A stretch of 64,000 bases of DNA from Euptelea pleiosperma. Its lineage: Eukaryota; Streptophyta; Magnoliopsida; Ranunculales; Eupteleaceae. Of this stretch, positions 44,579-56,730 are shown piece after piece (positions within the stretch are counted from its first letter, which is position 1; each line of letters starts with the position of its first letter). The translations under genes were made by a program, and so were the position numbers. The DNA is taken from the NCBI GenBank assembly GCA_035048495.1, contig CM068553.1:29784978-29848977 (forward strand). Direction: 5' to 3'. A model generated the notes under the pieces. It saw only the letters and a program-made list of their open reading frames with translations. It searched no databases and had not been told where the DNA came from.

Positions 44579-45559
44579 TCATTTAACGAGCAATCTTCAC
44601 TAAGATGTTAATATCCTCTTAATATATTTCTAACACTTGGGTGTTTGTATTTTAAATTTTTGTATAGAATATAATACCACTTCTATATGCAATGAACATC
44701 TGCAAAAAAAACCATACATCTTTCTTTTCTATTACTCTTAAGTTTCATGTTCTTCTATGTGGTTAATGAAGTGTAATCTCCATAAGTTTTTAATATATTT
44801 ACTATGGTGTTCAAATCATTGGGCATAGATTGATTTCAAATGGATGGTGTTCTGTGGGTCCCTTCATTGCATGTAATTTGATCAACATTGGAAGTGCTCC
44901 AATGGCTTGAGTATTTTGATTAGACGTCTTTGGTATTCTAAGGGTGTTCTACCATTTCAACGGATAGGATTCTCCATAAAGGTGTAACTTTTGGCTTGTG
45001 TTAATCCACATGATGGCCTGGTGTTTTGACCTTCCCAATTGACGAACATTCTGCCATGATTAAAAGATCTATATAGTTCTAAGTCAAACCTAAGGTCAAA
45101 CCTTGAAAGTTACCCTACCACCATATCATCTAGGTGACTGAGTGGTGGGTTCAATTAGACTAATTATCATGTGGGCCTTACTTGTATGAGCTATATACTT
45201 GAGACCAACCTATAGTAAGTGTGGGAACAAAAATCCAAGAAGTAGCCATCAATTATCCTTGAGATTCACACACACATCAACAAATAAATAAAACAATCAA
45301 GAAACGAAGAAGAGCGAGATACAATGAGAAAGAGAAACAATCGTTTTATGAGGTTCGTCACTAGGTTGAATGTTGAGAGCTTTAAGATTCCCTATCAAAT
45401 AGACGTTTACTTAAGGTTCATGTTATTGCAAGTAGGTCGAACAGGGAGTTGTTCCGATCAGTGTTTGATCCATGGCCTGTTCTAGTGTTAACATCAATGT
45501 TTTAGGGGTGTCGAGAGCCACATTGTATAACCAATCTGTCTAGGAAACTACCATGATAT
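44579..45559. other. 3' flank of the WAK-like gene; no gene recognised
   Basis: The first 150-200 bp are AT-rich and likely 3' UTR, but I cannot fix a polyadenylation signal. From about 45230 the sequence looks repetitive. Nothing else is supported. Confidence 0.5.
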
Positions 45560-45880
45560 ACTGTTGTCGGGCGCATCTTGGCAACACATGAAACTGGGAG
45601 TGGGCAGTGTGTGTGCTTGTGTTATTTCTAGGGTTCTCAGGGTATGGGTAGTCTCTGCTAGTCCATGAGAGTGGTAATGCTGTATGTGTGTTTGTGTTGT
45701 CTCTTCTGAACAATCCTGTCTATCAAATCCGGACTATTATGATTTGCGGGGAATAACCGTGTGTGGTGTCTCTTCTGAACAACCACAAACGTAACAAGAG
45801 ATTGATTGATTAACATCGCTTCCAGTTCATCATTCTCCAAGAAGGTAATCTTAATCTAGTCATACTGAATGGGTCCCTCA

Positions 45881-46035
45881 GCCTGTCACACTGAGGGATT
45901 GGGGAATGTCCAAGTGTATCCAACAATTTCAAACATTGTTAAGTGGAGTCATCCTACCCAGCCTGTCACACTGAGGGATTGGGGAATGTCCAAGTGTATC
46001 CAACAATTTCAAACATTGTTAAGTGGAGTCATCCT
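45881..46035. repeat. 80-bp tandem duplication inside the Tat 3' LTR
   Basis: 'gcctgtcacactgagggatt...' occurs at 45881 and again at 45961, essentially identical. The 5' LTR has a single copy (60941). Confidence 0.95.
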
Positions 46036-46587
46036 CTGCTCAAGCGATCTCAAAGGGGAGTGATTCAATTAGTCCTTAATTAGTCCTTGGTTCCACGTAC
46101 CAGTTCTTTATCTTTTTGTATCTTGTTTTAAACAACAGAGAGAAGATCTCCTAGTCTCAATAACATTAATAGGTTCATAAAACGATGTGACGGAAATGTC
46201 TATGTGGCAGGACAACTCCATAACATTTTAGGTCTCGGGTCCTTAACTGTTTTCCTACCCTGAATGGAATCCCCTGGATCCACAAAGGATAGGCCTTGTT
46301 TTCTTGCCTCAGTCCATTCCCCTCAAGACGGGGAATGTGTCCCTCAAACACTAACCGTGTAGTAACCCGGCATGGAGTCCTTAGAAGAGGAACATCCATC
46401 CAGTACAGTTCATTAGGGATTACCTTTCTACTAGCATTGCATGGGATATCTGAACTTGAGATTCTGTATTTCTTCAATAAATCACTTACACACTGAAGAA
46501 AAATACTAAGTCAAATTCTAGATAAATTTCGACAAAGTAATATCATAAAATAACCGAAGAAGATCCCTTTTCTATCCCTAGAGTCCT

Positions 46588-46597
46588 CTATTTATAG
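46588..46597 (-). promoter_or_regulatory. TATA box of the Tat 3' LTR
   Basis: CTATAAATAG on the minus strand. The counterpart in the 5' LTR lies at 61602-61612. Confidence 0.6.
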
Positions 46598-46693
46598 AGT
46601 TCTGGGAAGGGGTCTGCACATGATGCAGACTCACCTTTATAAGGAAAAATACTTAAATTAATAAATAAATACAATCAATTTGTAAAATGTAAT

Positions 46694-46990
46694 CATATAC
46701 GGTTGTGTAGTCAATAGTGCTACACAATCGTATGTCACTAATTCTGACAGATTCTGCACGCTTTTCGAGAAAAATGGCACATGTACTTTTTTGGACAAAT
46801 GAGAGGTCTCCCTGAAAATCTAACTGCATACAGTTGTGTATGAGAAGATCCTACACAACCGTATATTATTGCTTTTTGAATCCCCTGCACACATCTCAAG
46901 GAAAAAAGGCATGGGTGCTTTTTTGGGGATATGAGGGGTATTTCTGGGAATATAATTGCATATGGTTGTGTAGGAGGAGGTCCTACACAA
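46694..46990. repeat. Hairpin array in the Tat 3' LTR (three units, last one cut)
   Basis: Inverted repeats of the type TACGGTTGTGTA...TACACAACCGTA at 46694-46734 and 46825-46866, with a third starting at 46957. Period about 132 bp. The array is upstream of the TATA in the sense of the element. Confidence 0.9.
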
Positions 46991-48440
46991 TTAAGATTAA
47001 GGTTTTTTCACGTCGTTGGTTACGAAAACCCTAGATTTCAACAGTATTTGTAATTTCTCCAAATTGGTTCACTTAATCTGCAAAAATACAGACTTGCACA
47101 ATAGCTCGTGTCGGATATCGTCCGCACTCGGGGTTAAGGCAAATAAAGAACAAATTAAAGGAAATCTGCTAAAAATTGATGGAAGAGGTGAGAATGATGA
47201 ATCAATGATTTTAGAACATAGATTTTGAGATGACTATTACCGAGAATACTGTAAACAAAATGTGAGGAATCAAACATCAAACTTTAAAATAAAATGAACA
47301 AACTTTATTAATCACCATTTAATTTGCATTTAACAATGTAATTACTGAAATCGATTTTATCCTAGAAAGCAACAATTAAAGAGAAAATCAAAACTTAGAG
47401 AGAGAAAGAGGTAGGTAGAGAGAGAAAATGAGAGTGAAAAGAATTTACCCAAGGAATGTCCAAGAATTGGCCAAGAGATGGGCCTAGTGGCTGACCCAAA
47501 AGCGATTGGCTTAGAGGAACAAGGAGATGATCAAGGCCTAGGCGTAGGCCATGATATTGATGTGAAGATGGCTGGTGGAAGGAATGGTGATGCACTGATT
47601 TGCAGGTGATGTCCAACTGTGAGCAGCAAGCAAGGGAGGATGTTGCTGAAGATGTAGATCAGTTGGAAATGAGGAACTAACCATGTGATTGCTGGTGGGT
47701 GGACATGGGGTGCTACTGGATGGTGATGATGTTCTTGCTTGTGGTGCAAACGGCAAGAAGAAGGTGACGTGGTTGCAGTGACTTGGGTGAATAATGGACT
47801 GGGTAAACTGGCAGGCTGTAGAGCAGGTTATGGATTGCCCGCCAGAGTTGCAAGTGAAGCAACCAGTTGGGAACCTTAGGAGATGGTGGTGTGCTTCACG
47901 GTGTTAGGGTGAGGGGAACACCGGCAGGAAGAGGAAACAGGTGAGAGGAGCCCAACTAGATAGTGTGTTCCCACGGTTTGAGAAACCGTTAGGAGAAGAC
48001 CTGCTGGTGTTTAAATGAGTCACGGCCAGCAGATCCTGATGGAGAAGGCAAGGATAAGTGGAAGCCAATCGTGGAGAAACTTCAGGCTGCCGGAGTTGTA
48101 GTGTGAGTGGTTGCTTGCTGTGCAACCAGTAAGAGGAGACACAATCTCCTTTTTGATTTGCAGGCGGTGGAGTAAACGGTTCAACAGCAGTGTGTTTCAG
48201 ATTGAAACTCCAGCAACTGTGGAGAGGACAGATTTGTAGATGAGATCTGGATTGGTGTGGTTCTTTAAAGCATGGAGGAGATGGTGCTGCAGGTAAGTGG
48301 TGGAAGATTTGTAGAGGTGACTGGAGTGTGAGCAAGATGGTGGCTGGTGGTGCTCCTCTAGAGGGCGGTGGTGTGTATTGCCAAGGGGTGCTGGAGATGC
48401 TCAGGTGGTTCAGTTTGCAACGTTGCATGAGTGAGTCAGT
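46991..48440 (-). repeat. Truncated LTR of the non-autonomous gypsy family
   Basis: Starts with the family block 'ggttttttcacgtcgttggttacg' (46998-47021) and continues with the 'cgtgtcggatatcgtccgcactcgg' block and an AG-rich, GC-rich middle. The TGATATTCGC terminus is not found, so the other half is missing. The right border with the antisense region is approximate. Open frames here on both strands are LTR sequence. Confidence 0.7.
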
Positions 48441-50784
48441 AAGGGAGAGGCGATCTAAGCGGAGATCGGACTCCTCTAGCCAAAGAGAAGAACAAGAAGC
48501 CGCCCCGGGGTTGGGAGAAACAGAAGCAACCTCTAGAATTGAGGTACCCTCACCTCCCTGGAGATTGACTAGGCTACAACAGGGGACCAAGTGGAAGTCC
48601 CAAGAGGGCCCAAATAGAGACCTTGGGGGGCGCTGCAGCTCACTTGTTGCGGCCTGATAAAATATCTCATGGGGTGGCCCAGGGAAAGAAAGCAACAAGA
48701 ATTGTCCCAACCAGCCCATTAAATAAGGTCAAGAAGGTCGGGGTCAAGAGATCCGAGCGCCAAGTAAAGCCAAAACCTGAATATTCAGGGGATGAATCAG
48801 ACTCCCTAATAAGAACTGAGCCAATCTTGCTGCCAGCCATCGCGGAACCAGCAATACCCGATGTCGACACCACTAGTAAAGAAACCACCTAGGGTTGAAT
48901 AGCTACTGGCGAAGCAATGAGAGCAGAGGCCACATGTCGCCAGTCGAATTTCAAATCCGTTTCCTTTGTCATTCATAAACGAGATCAAGGAATGTGTTAA
49001 AGATGTGATGTTCTACTGCTGAGTGAAATAAGGTGTTTAGGGTTTGTTTAAAATGACACTAACCAGAACCCATATGCAGTGTGGAAACGATGTCGGAACT
49101 GCCAACTGTACAAGAGGTACACGTGGAGGGAGGAGAACTCCCTTTAGACAAAAGTTGGCAGGCGGTGTTTGACTCACTGGAACATGCTGGAAAGGGTTCC
49201 ATGGGACTAGGTAGGAATAGATATGAATGTGTTGAAACTTGGGCAAGACTTAGGTAAGAATGCATCATTGGGTACTGACTTTGGGTAGTGTGATGTGTAA
49301 TTAATAGGTGGAGAAGGGAAAGCCGCCAGTCCCCTACCAGAAGATGCCCCAGAGGATGCGATCCTGACAACAAAGGGACCACCCGCACAAGAAGAGATCC
49401 CCTCAACCTTAGGCTTGCAATCACTCGGGGAAGCCGATGCCCTGACCGTGGCTGAACTAGAGGCTTTATTTGCCAGAGGTAAGTTGTATTCGGCTTGACA
49501 CCAATCAATTGCAGTAAGAAATATATTGAACCACTCAGTGAACTAATTGCTTGTATGTATCTCATGACAAGTGATAAGGAAAAGGATGGGGGTGTTGAGT
49601 AGGGTGAGATAGATCCCGAGATAGAGCTGGCCGTGGTGGCTCACCGGGCCGAAGAAGAACAGAAAAGGTAGCTCAAAGGCAAGGCGGCGGCAAAAGAGAG
49701 GGATATACCAGTAACGCCTGTGGCACGTTCCATTCCACATCTGTCCATTGGCAGAATGAGAACGGGGGGAATCGAAGACACACCCATAGCAACGCGTGTA
49801 TTCAGAAAGGTTGGGAAAGGGAGGTTCCCAACGCAACTAGTCCCCATTAGCTTAGAAGAAGGAGAAATCCCCCTATATCGGGACAAGATGGCGATCCTCT
49901 CACTGCAGGGCAGTCCAAGCCGTCCTCAGATGGAGAGCTTCCTCATTGGTATGGGGCACCCATTGGTTCAGACTATGGCAAGTTTGCGACATCTGATAGA
50001 GCAAGGATTGTTGTCGGATGCTCTCATAAGCGACTCACAAGAAACACATTCCATAGGAGCGCGACTCGAGCCTCTGCCACCCACTAACAGAGAAGATCTA
50101 ATATTGGTGTATAAGGCATTTTCCCACTTTTTCTCCTTGATGGCTCCTATGCCATGGGCGATGGATGACTGACCCGTAAGGTCGGTGGTGATGTTCCTAA
50201 ACATATTGAAGTACATTTGGCTGTTCCAGCAAGTAGCTGGTATTACCGAGTATGACATATACGAACTCCACCGTATGTAAGGGGCCTTGATTGATCTTGA
50301 GCTGACGGGCTTGAACTTGAGCTTGCTGAAGCCGATCATCGACTTCGTCTTTGACTACCGCAAGGCAGAGTGGGACACCATTGACCTTAAAGTGAAAGGA
50401 CTCGTCCAAGGTCGAAAAGCAAGAAGAGGAGCTCTCCGAAATATCAAAGATAGAGGAAAAAATAGCTTCTGAGCCCTCTTTGGACTTACAACTCGAGGTG
50501 ACCTGGTCTGCCTACAAAGAAGCCCATTCAGAGGTAACCCGCCTGGAAGAGGCACTAGCCAAAGCCAAAGAAATGCTCAATGCTTTGCATGTTGACTTGA
50601 CTGGATTGGGGCAAGCAAAGAATGAATTGGCTAGTGCAAAGCAGCAGTTGAGTAGGCTCAGGTAGTTTGCGAATGAAAGAGCCAGAGTCATGATAGAAAT
50701 CTCTAAAAGGATCAGCCTCGAATGTCCAAAAGTGGATGCAAGAAGGCAACTGGTGGAAGACATCTTCCGTGCCGTCGGCTTTTG
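48440..50784 (+). pseudogene. Antisense ORF region of the Tat element
   Basis: Plus-strand coding-like segments lie between integrase and the 3' LTR: 48480-48892 (charged, KKVKKVGVKRSERQVKPK), 49690-50172 (LVPISLEEGEIPLYRDKMAI, then FSHFFSLMAPMPWAMDD) and 50290-50784. The last segment contains a heptad coiled coil (EVTRLEEALAKAKEMLNAL, then QAKNELASAKQQLSRLR). Frames are split by stops at 50170 and 50278 and by a frame change near 50400. Antisense ORFs at this place are known in Tat elements such as Grande and Retand. Their function is not settled, and I assign none. Confidence 0.6.
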
Positions 50785-51072
50785 ACTTGTCCTACTGCTT
50801 AATTTGCATTTCCCATTCATCTACATCTGCAAGATAACAATTGTAATGTCTAGCCTTTATATTTTTTTGTCAAAGGCTTACCCTGATTAGCAACATACAT
50901 GTAAATTTTTTAGAAATGGAATGAAATATTCAATAATATTTTGATCATAATCTTCTTTGTCTTTAATTGTACCAAGCACATACAAATACCAATTCAGGTT
51001 AATAATGCAAACACCTTTCGAACAACATTTGATTTAACGTAAGCAAACACATTCAAATATCAGTAGGTTCAA

Positions 51073-51265
51073 AGTGGGGAAACGCCCTTGAATTTATTTT
51101 ACAAGGTGGGGAAACGCCCTCGAATTTGTTTCTAAAGGTGGGGAGACACCCTCAAATTTATTTTACAAGGTGGGAAAATCGCTCGAATTTGTTTCTAAAG
51201 GTGGGGAGACGCCCTCGAATTTATTTTACAAGGTGGGGAGACACCCTCGAATTTGTTTCTAAAGG
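51073..51265. repeat. Tandem array of about 32-bp units
   Basis: Six units of the type 'aggtggggagacgccctcga' followed by 'atttattttaca' or 'atttgtttctaa', alternating. They lie between the antisense region and integrase. Confidence 0.9.
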
Positions 51266-51420
51266 TATGACAAGATAAAATAGTCGCACAAAAAAGATGA
51301 TTCAAAGCACTCAAAGCATGACAATTTTTTAAGAATAAAAACCCATTTTCACGATCAATCACACAAAGGCATATTTCCAAACATATGCAACAAAAAATCC
51401 ATTAATTAGGCGAACAAGTA

Positions 51421-51640
51421 AACCAACGCCTCAAAGAGGTCTAAATGTAATCACACACAAAAATGGATGTCACATCCGCATTAGAGAAAAGTCAATGCCT
51501 CAAAGAGGTCTAAAATATAATCGCACACAGAAATGGATGTCACATCCGCATTAGAGAATAGCCAATCCCTCAAAGAGGTCTAAAATGTAATCATACACAG
51601 AAATGGATGTCACATCCGCATTAGAGAAAAGCCAATGCCC
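51421..51640. repeat. Three 70-bp tandem repeats
   Basis: Units start at 51421, 51491 and 51561 with a partial fourth at 51631, each with 'cctcaaagaggtctaaa' and 'gatgtcacatccgcattaga'. The period is exactly 70 bp. Confidence 0.95.
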
Positions 51641-51649
51641 ATTCAACCC

Positions 51650-53219
51650 TTAACAATAATACTTCTTCAACCACTTGTCATTGATCGAAGCTTCTAACTC
51701 AAAACTGTCAGAAGTCGTGATGCGACAATAACCGGAATCTAACGCTCTGGTGATGATGTATAATTCTTCATCAAAATTTGGTGTAAACTTGGTGTGCGTA
51801 GTCGTCGCCCGCACATGATCAGCTACCTTCATAACGATGTCCCCTACCCCTAGGGCTATGAACTTAACCTTCTTGTCATACGCTCGGGTCATTCTGTGAG
51901 CATAAACATCCAAATTCTTCTTGGCACGGAGGCAGTGTTCATCCACGGCTAACAAGTCAAAATGCCTGAGAAAAACATACTCAACTTCACGATAATCCAA
52001 GACTGCGGCAGATTCCATGCAGGGAGTGGGAATTCAAATTTCAATGGGGGCAACAGCCTCAGTGCCATAAACAAGAAAGAAGGGGGTTTCGCCAGTAGAG
52101 GTTCGTGCAGCGGTACGATAAGCCCACAAAGCATTGACTAACTTCTCGTGCCAAGCCCAATGACACAAATTAACTGTCTTCTTGAGAATTTTTAACAAAA
52201 CTCTGTTAATGGCTTCAACTTGTCCATTCCCTGGTGTGGACTAGCTATGGAATATGCCGTACTTCTTTAGCAACTCTTCCATGTCTCCCCTGAACTGAGT
52301 CCCATGGTCGGTGACAATCTTCTGAGGAATTCCGAATCTTGAAATAATATGACTCATAATAAACTGGCGACGGCCACAGAAGTAGTTCGGCTTAAAGGAA
52401 TAGCTTCGACACACTTAGTAAAATACTCCGTGGCAACCAGTATCCAAACATGATTTTTGCTAGAGGCTGGATTGACTTTTCCAATGAGATCCAGCCCCCA
52501 AGTCTGAAACGGCCAATAAGACTTGATAGGATGAAGATAACCCGGTGGCAAACGGTCGACATGCAAATATAACTAGCAAGTTCAGCTTTCTGAACATGGT
52601 TGATGCTGTCCTTGTGCAAATGGGGCCAATAGTACCCCAGATGTATCACCTGATGAGCCAGTATAACCTTCCTCTGGTGTTCGCCACAGTCTCCCCCATG
52701 TACTTCCTTCAAAATCATCTTCCCTTCTCTGTGCGAGACACAGCGTAATAGGACCCCACTATAACTACGCTTGAATAACCTGTCTCCTAGAACCACGTAT
52801 CTGACCGCTTGCCGCTTAACATTCCTAGATTTGTCCCGGTCGGTTGGTGCGTGACCATGCTTTAACCAATCCCAAATGGGCAAAAACCATTCATCTTCAA
52901 GTAACTCAGCGAAGGCGTCTTGGGTAACCATAAGGTAAGACTCTTCCCAATCAGCATCTAAGAAGGATGTTGGTAGAACTCTCTTGATCACGCGGACTTC
53001 TTTGGCATACTCGTCAGGTCCCATCTGAATTTTAGCCGCTATGGTTACCAAAGAATCAGCATGAGAATTTTTTGCCCGACGGATGTGTGCTAGGTTAAAG
53101 TCTTGAAGGACGAGAGTAATCTCAAAATTTTCCGTTGATAAGGCTTCAAATGTTCTTCTTTGACCTTGAATAGGTCGGTGACTTGATATATAACCAACAT
53201 AGAATCCCCGAAAATTCAT
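51650..53219 (-). pseudogene. Tat second RNase H (C-terminal part) and integrase remnant
   Basis: Begins with the end of the second RNase H (NLAHIRRAKNSHADSL near 53080). The integrase zinc-binding region follows (EVHGGDCGEH, GYYWP near 52680-52630), and then in other frames the core (WGLDLIGKVNP near 52490; VTDHGTQFRGDM near 52300; GNGQVEAINRVLLKI near 52200). The C-terminal part ends KKYYC at 51650. Frameshifts lie near 52600 and 52370, and stops include TAG at about 52245 and TGA at about 52033. Not functional. Confidence 0.85.
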
Positions 53220-55141
53220 AAATGGCGAATGCCTGCTAGGACGGTCATTTTCAAACCAATTGCCAAGGCCTCATATTCTGCCATGTTGTTAGTACATTCG
53301 AATTCAAATTTGAAAAAGAAAGAGACAAGGGCACCTTCAGGGGATCGGAACACAATTCCCGCCCCTCCATCGTTCTGTGAGTCCAACCTATTAGGAGATC
53401 CATCGAAAAACATAAGCCAAGTTTCCAACGTGGTCGTGGCTTCAAAAACTTCCTCATCTGGCAAATCTTTGGTAATGACTCCTTTGGAGGGTACTGGATT
53501 CTCAGCTAACAGGTCGGCCATAGCTTGTCCCTTAATCGACCTCTGCATCTTACATGTGATGTCAAATTCACTTAACATCAAGGACCGTCTGGCTAAGCGG
53601 CCTGAGAGAACTGGCTGATTCAAGAGGTACTTTATAGGGTCACTCCCACACATTAACATAACCGAATGAGCCAACATGTAGTGACGGAACTTTTGAAATG
53701 CAAAAACTAAGGCTAACCAAGCCCGCTCAATCTTAGGATAACGAGTCTTAGCTGGTAATAAAACCGAACTAAGATAATAAATAGGCTTTTCATTGCCCTC
53801 TTCATCGTCTTGGACCAATAGAACACCCATAGCATTCTTTAAGGTGGAGAGATAAAGAATCAAGGGCTGTCATGAATAGGCGCCATTAGAGTCGGGGGTT
53901 TCAGTAACTCCTATTTAATTTCCAAGAAAGCCTTATCGCACTCCTTAGCCCAAATAAATGTGGCATCTTTCTTCAATAACCCTGTTAGAGAAAGCATCTT
54001 CGCGGAGAGATTGGGTATGAATCGACGAATGTAGGACAAACGTCCCAACATACTTTGATTTGTTTAAGAGTTTTGGGACAGGGTAGACTTTGTATTGCTC
54101 TAATTTAGATGGGTCGATCTCAATTCCCCGATGTTGAATTAGAAATTCCAAGAACTTACCAGAACTGACCCCAAACGCACACTTTAATGGGTTCATCTTC
54201 AAATTCGTCTGCTGACACCGATCAAAGACCTTCCTCAAGATGTTGCAATGGATCTCTCTCGTGGGGGAGAGTACGACCACATCATCGACGTAATCCTCTA
54301 CCTCATAGTGCATCATCTCGCCAAAAATCTTAGTCATAGCTTGCTGGTAAGTGGCCCCTGCGTTCTTCAAGCCAAAGGGCATAACTGTGAAGCAAAAGCT
54401 ACCAATCGGGGAATAAAAACTAGTATGGATCTCATCCACTACGGCCATCTTAATCTGGTTGTAGCCACTGTAACCATCCATAAAACTGAACATCTGATAA
54501 TAGGATATGTTGTCAATCAGGATATCCATATTGGGTAGGAAAAAATCATCTTTAGGGCAATTGCTGTTCAAGTCTCGAAAATCCACACAAACTCTGATCT
54601 GTCCATTCTTCTTCTTGACTGGTACCACATTGGCTAACCATTCGAACCACTGAATAGGGTGAATAAACCCAGCTTCAGTGAGTTTCTGGAGTTTGACTTT
54701 AATCTGGATCTCTAATTCGGCTCTGAATTTTTGGTGTGCTTGTTTTACAGGTTTGACATGCATATAGATCCCCAAATGGTGTACTATTATATCTTCAGGT
54801 AGATTGGGCATCTCTTCATAACTCCATGCGAAAACATCGCAATACTCGGATAGAAGGCTTATTAGAACTATTTCGTCATGAGCTTCCAAGGATGCTGATA
54901 TAAAGACCTTACGTTCCTCCTGAGGCTTGCCCAAATTAATTTCCTTTAAAACTTCTTCCACTGCTACCACACCTTCCTCGAAACAATCCGAAGCTGGGCT
55001 GACATCTATATCTTCTGACGGCTCCACATTCTTAACCATGTAAGCCTCCTTCGTTACAAATTTAGTATCATATTCCCATACGAGGCAGTTGAATGGGACA
55101 TTGGTGAGTGTTATAGTGGACATTTCTAAAAAGCGTAACAT
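53216..55141 (-). pseudogene. Tat reverse transcriptase, RNase H and start of second RNase H
   Basis: RT runs from 55141: ANVVPVKKKNGQIRVCVDFR, LNSNCPKDDFFLP, FMDGYSGYNQI, VMPFGLKNAGATYQ and the catalytic YVDDVVV (about 54300). After a frameshift near 53945-53865 the first RNase H follows (GVLLVQDDEEGNEKPIYY). The second, archaeal-type RNase H (MFFDGSPN, GGAGIVF, NNMAEYEAL at 53430-53270) then starts, a hallmark of the Tat lineage. It is broken again at 53216. Confidence 0.9.
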
Positions 55142-55926
55142 AGATCAACAAACATCCATCATGGTACCATTATGCATAGACAAACATGCCAACTATACAT
55201 AACAAATTCATACACTCCGACATGATGAACGAGCGTGATATTGGCCATATAAAGGAACCCTTGACCTAATCCTCAAGGGTGTGAGTGCATATCACCTAAT
55301 CCTCTCGTTTAGCCCCCAAGTATACTAGACCGCTGGACAAGCGTGATATTGGCCATATAAAGGAACCCTTGACCAAGACCATTACAAGAGAAGGAGGAGA
55401 TCATGATAAGATGGCACAGAGAACAGACCTCCCCATCCTTTTGTGATGGTTTAAGGAAGGTATTCAGGTCATTATTACAATGATGATGCATGCATGAAAA
55501 TGAAACATTGAGACCAAAATAAGTAGGAAAACAGAGAAACCGAAATGATCTTCATTCATAATATGCAAACAAAGAACAAAAGAAGTCCAGTGCCGAACGG
55601 AAAAAGCCGAGGCACTCCAGCCAGCTGTGGGTGAACTATCCCCAAGGTACGTATACCCTGAAGTGCCCACTAGGACAGCCTGTGACACAGACGCAAAAAG
55701 ACAAATCAAAGAAGAAAAAGAAGATCAAGATTCCATTCTGCTGAGGAAGTAACTGTCGTTACTCCCAGTTGTAAACAAAGGCTTCTGAACTGGAGGGTTC
55801 CTCGTCATCGTTGATAAACTGAAGGAAGTCGGTTGGCACAAAGCAAATTCCATCTGCACGGATGGGTATGTCCCCTTCATCATCTGACACATCGGACAAA
55901 GAGATGGCTGTATTACCATTTGGGTA
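55142..55926 (-). other. Spacer between protease and RT frames, repeats but no gene
   Basis: Contains a repeated segment 'gcgtgatattggccatataa' at 55230-55260 and 55339-55370. No domain is recognised in the short frames. Confidence 0.5.
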
Positions 55927-56730
55927 CTACCGCCGTGCTACCTGTTTCGGGACCCCCTCCTCTGCTATGAAAACCATCTTTTTTCCTTCAATCTCACTCA
56001 AGGGTGGTATGGGCCTATCAGCCGCATCGAACAGGTCGTAGAAACGACCGTCAACATAGTAAGACTCCCATCTCTCGAATGGCTGAACCAAACCGACGAC
56101 CATCCCTTGCTGTCCGTCCATCCAATACTTGAAACACTAATGATAGGAAGACGGGACTCCGTGATAGTAATGGATCCATGGCCTGCCCAAGAGTAGATGA
56201 TAGGAAGTGGTAGTATCCAGCACATGAAAACGGTGGACATGGTCCATCTCATTTACTACAATCCGAAGTTGGACCATCCCAATTGATCTTTGCACGGCCC
56301 TGCCGACTCCATGGATGTAGATGGGTCGGGTTGTGTCCACGTCGAAAATGGAAATACCCAACGTGGGTAGCATGTTCAAAGGGAGAATGTTGACTAATGA
56401 TCCCATATCCAAAAAAGCCCTTGGTAGAATGACATCACCAGCCAAAACCTGAATATATAAAGGGCGATTGTGGCCCTTGTCATGGCAGACCATGTCTTCG
56501 TCTGTGAAGGTTATCGTGGGTGGTGAATACCCCATTGACCACAGGAATTGAAAAGCGGCAAAGACTTCATCGAGGGTCTGGGACATTCCTGCCAGCCCCG
56601 GGCCACTCCTTCCTTCCGACGTTGAAACTTCGGCAAATGGCTCCTTCCCTTTCTTTGAAACGGTGGTCCGTGCTGGCTCTAAAGAGAGTAGGGGAGTACT
56701 TGTCGGACCATTCCTAGGCTCAAGTTGCAA
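55927..56730 (-). pseudogene. Tat gag C-terminus and aspartic protease remnant
   Basis: Retropepsin-like frame with AFLDMGSLVNILPL (the D-S/T-G site now reads DMG), followed by HGVGRAVQRSIG and YHLLLGRPWIH, as in Tat proteases. One stop at 56137-56139 (SSYH*CFKY, where the family has HQCFKY) splits it, and the frame then continues to 55927. The changed catalytic triplet would inactivate it. Confidence 0.75.

Larger units (their letters stand above)
45565..46990 (-). repeat. 3' LTR of the Tat element, truncated
   Basis: Starts TGTCGGGCGCA at its left border and aligns with 60620-62000. It stops in the third hairpin unit at 46990, where a fragment of the other gypsy family's LTR begins. Compared with the 5' LTR it carries an 80-bp tandem duplication. 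Confidence 0.85.

Noticed and set aside
47904..48719. 271-codon minus-strand Pro/Ser-rich frame
   Set aside because: It spans the truncated LTR and the start of the antisense region, with no domain and biased composition; a shadow frame.
51421..51640. CRISPR-like look of regularly spaced repeats
   Set aside because: Contiguous 70-bp tandem units without unique spacers, in a plant retrotransposon.
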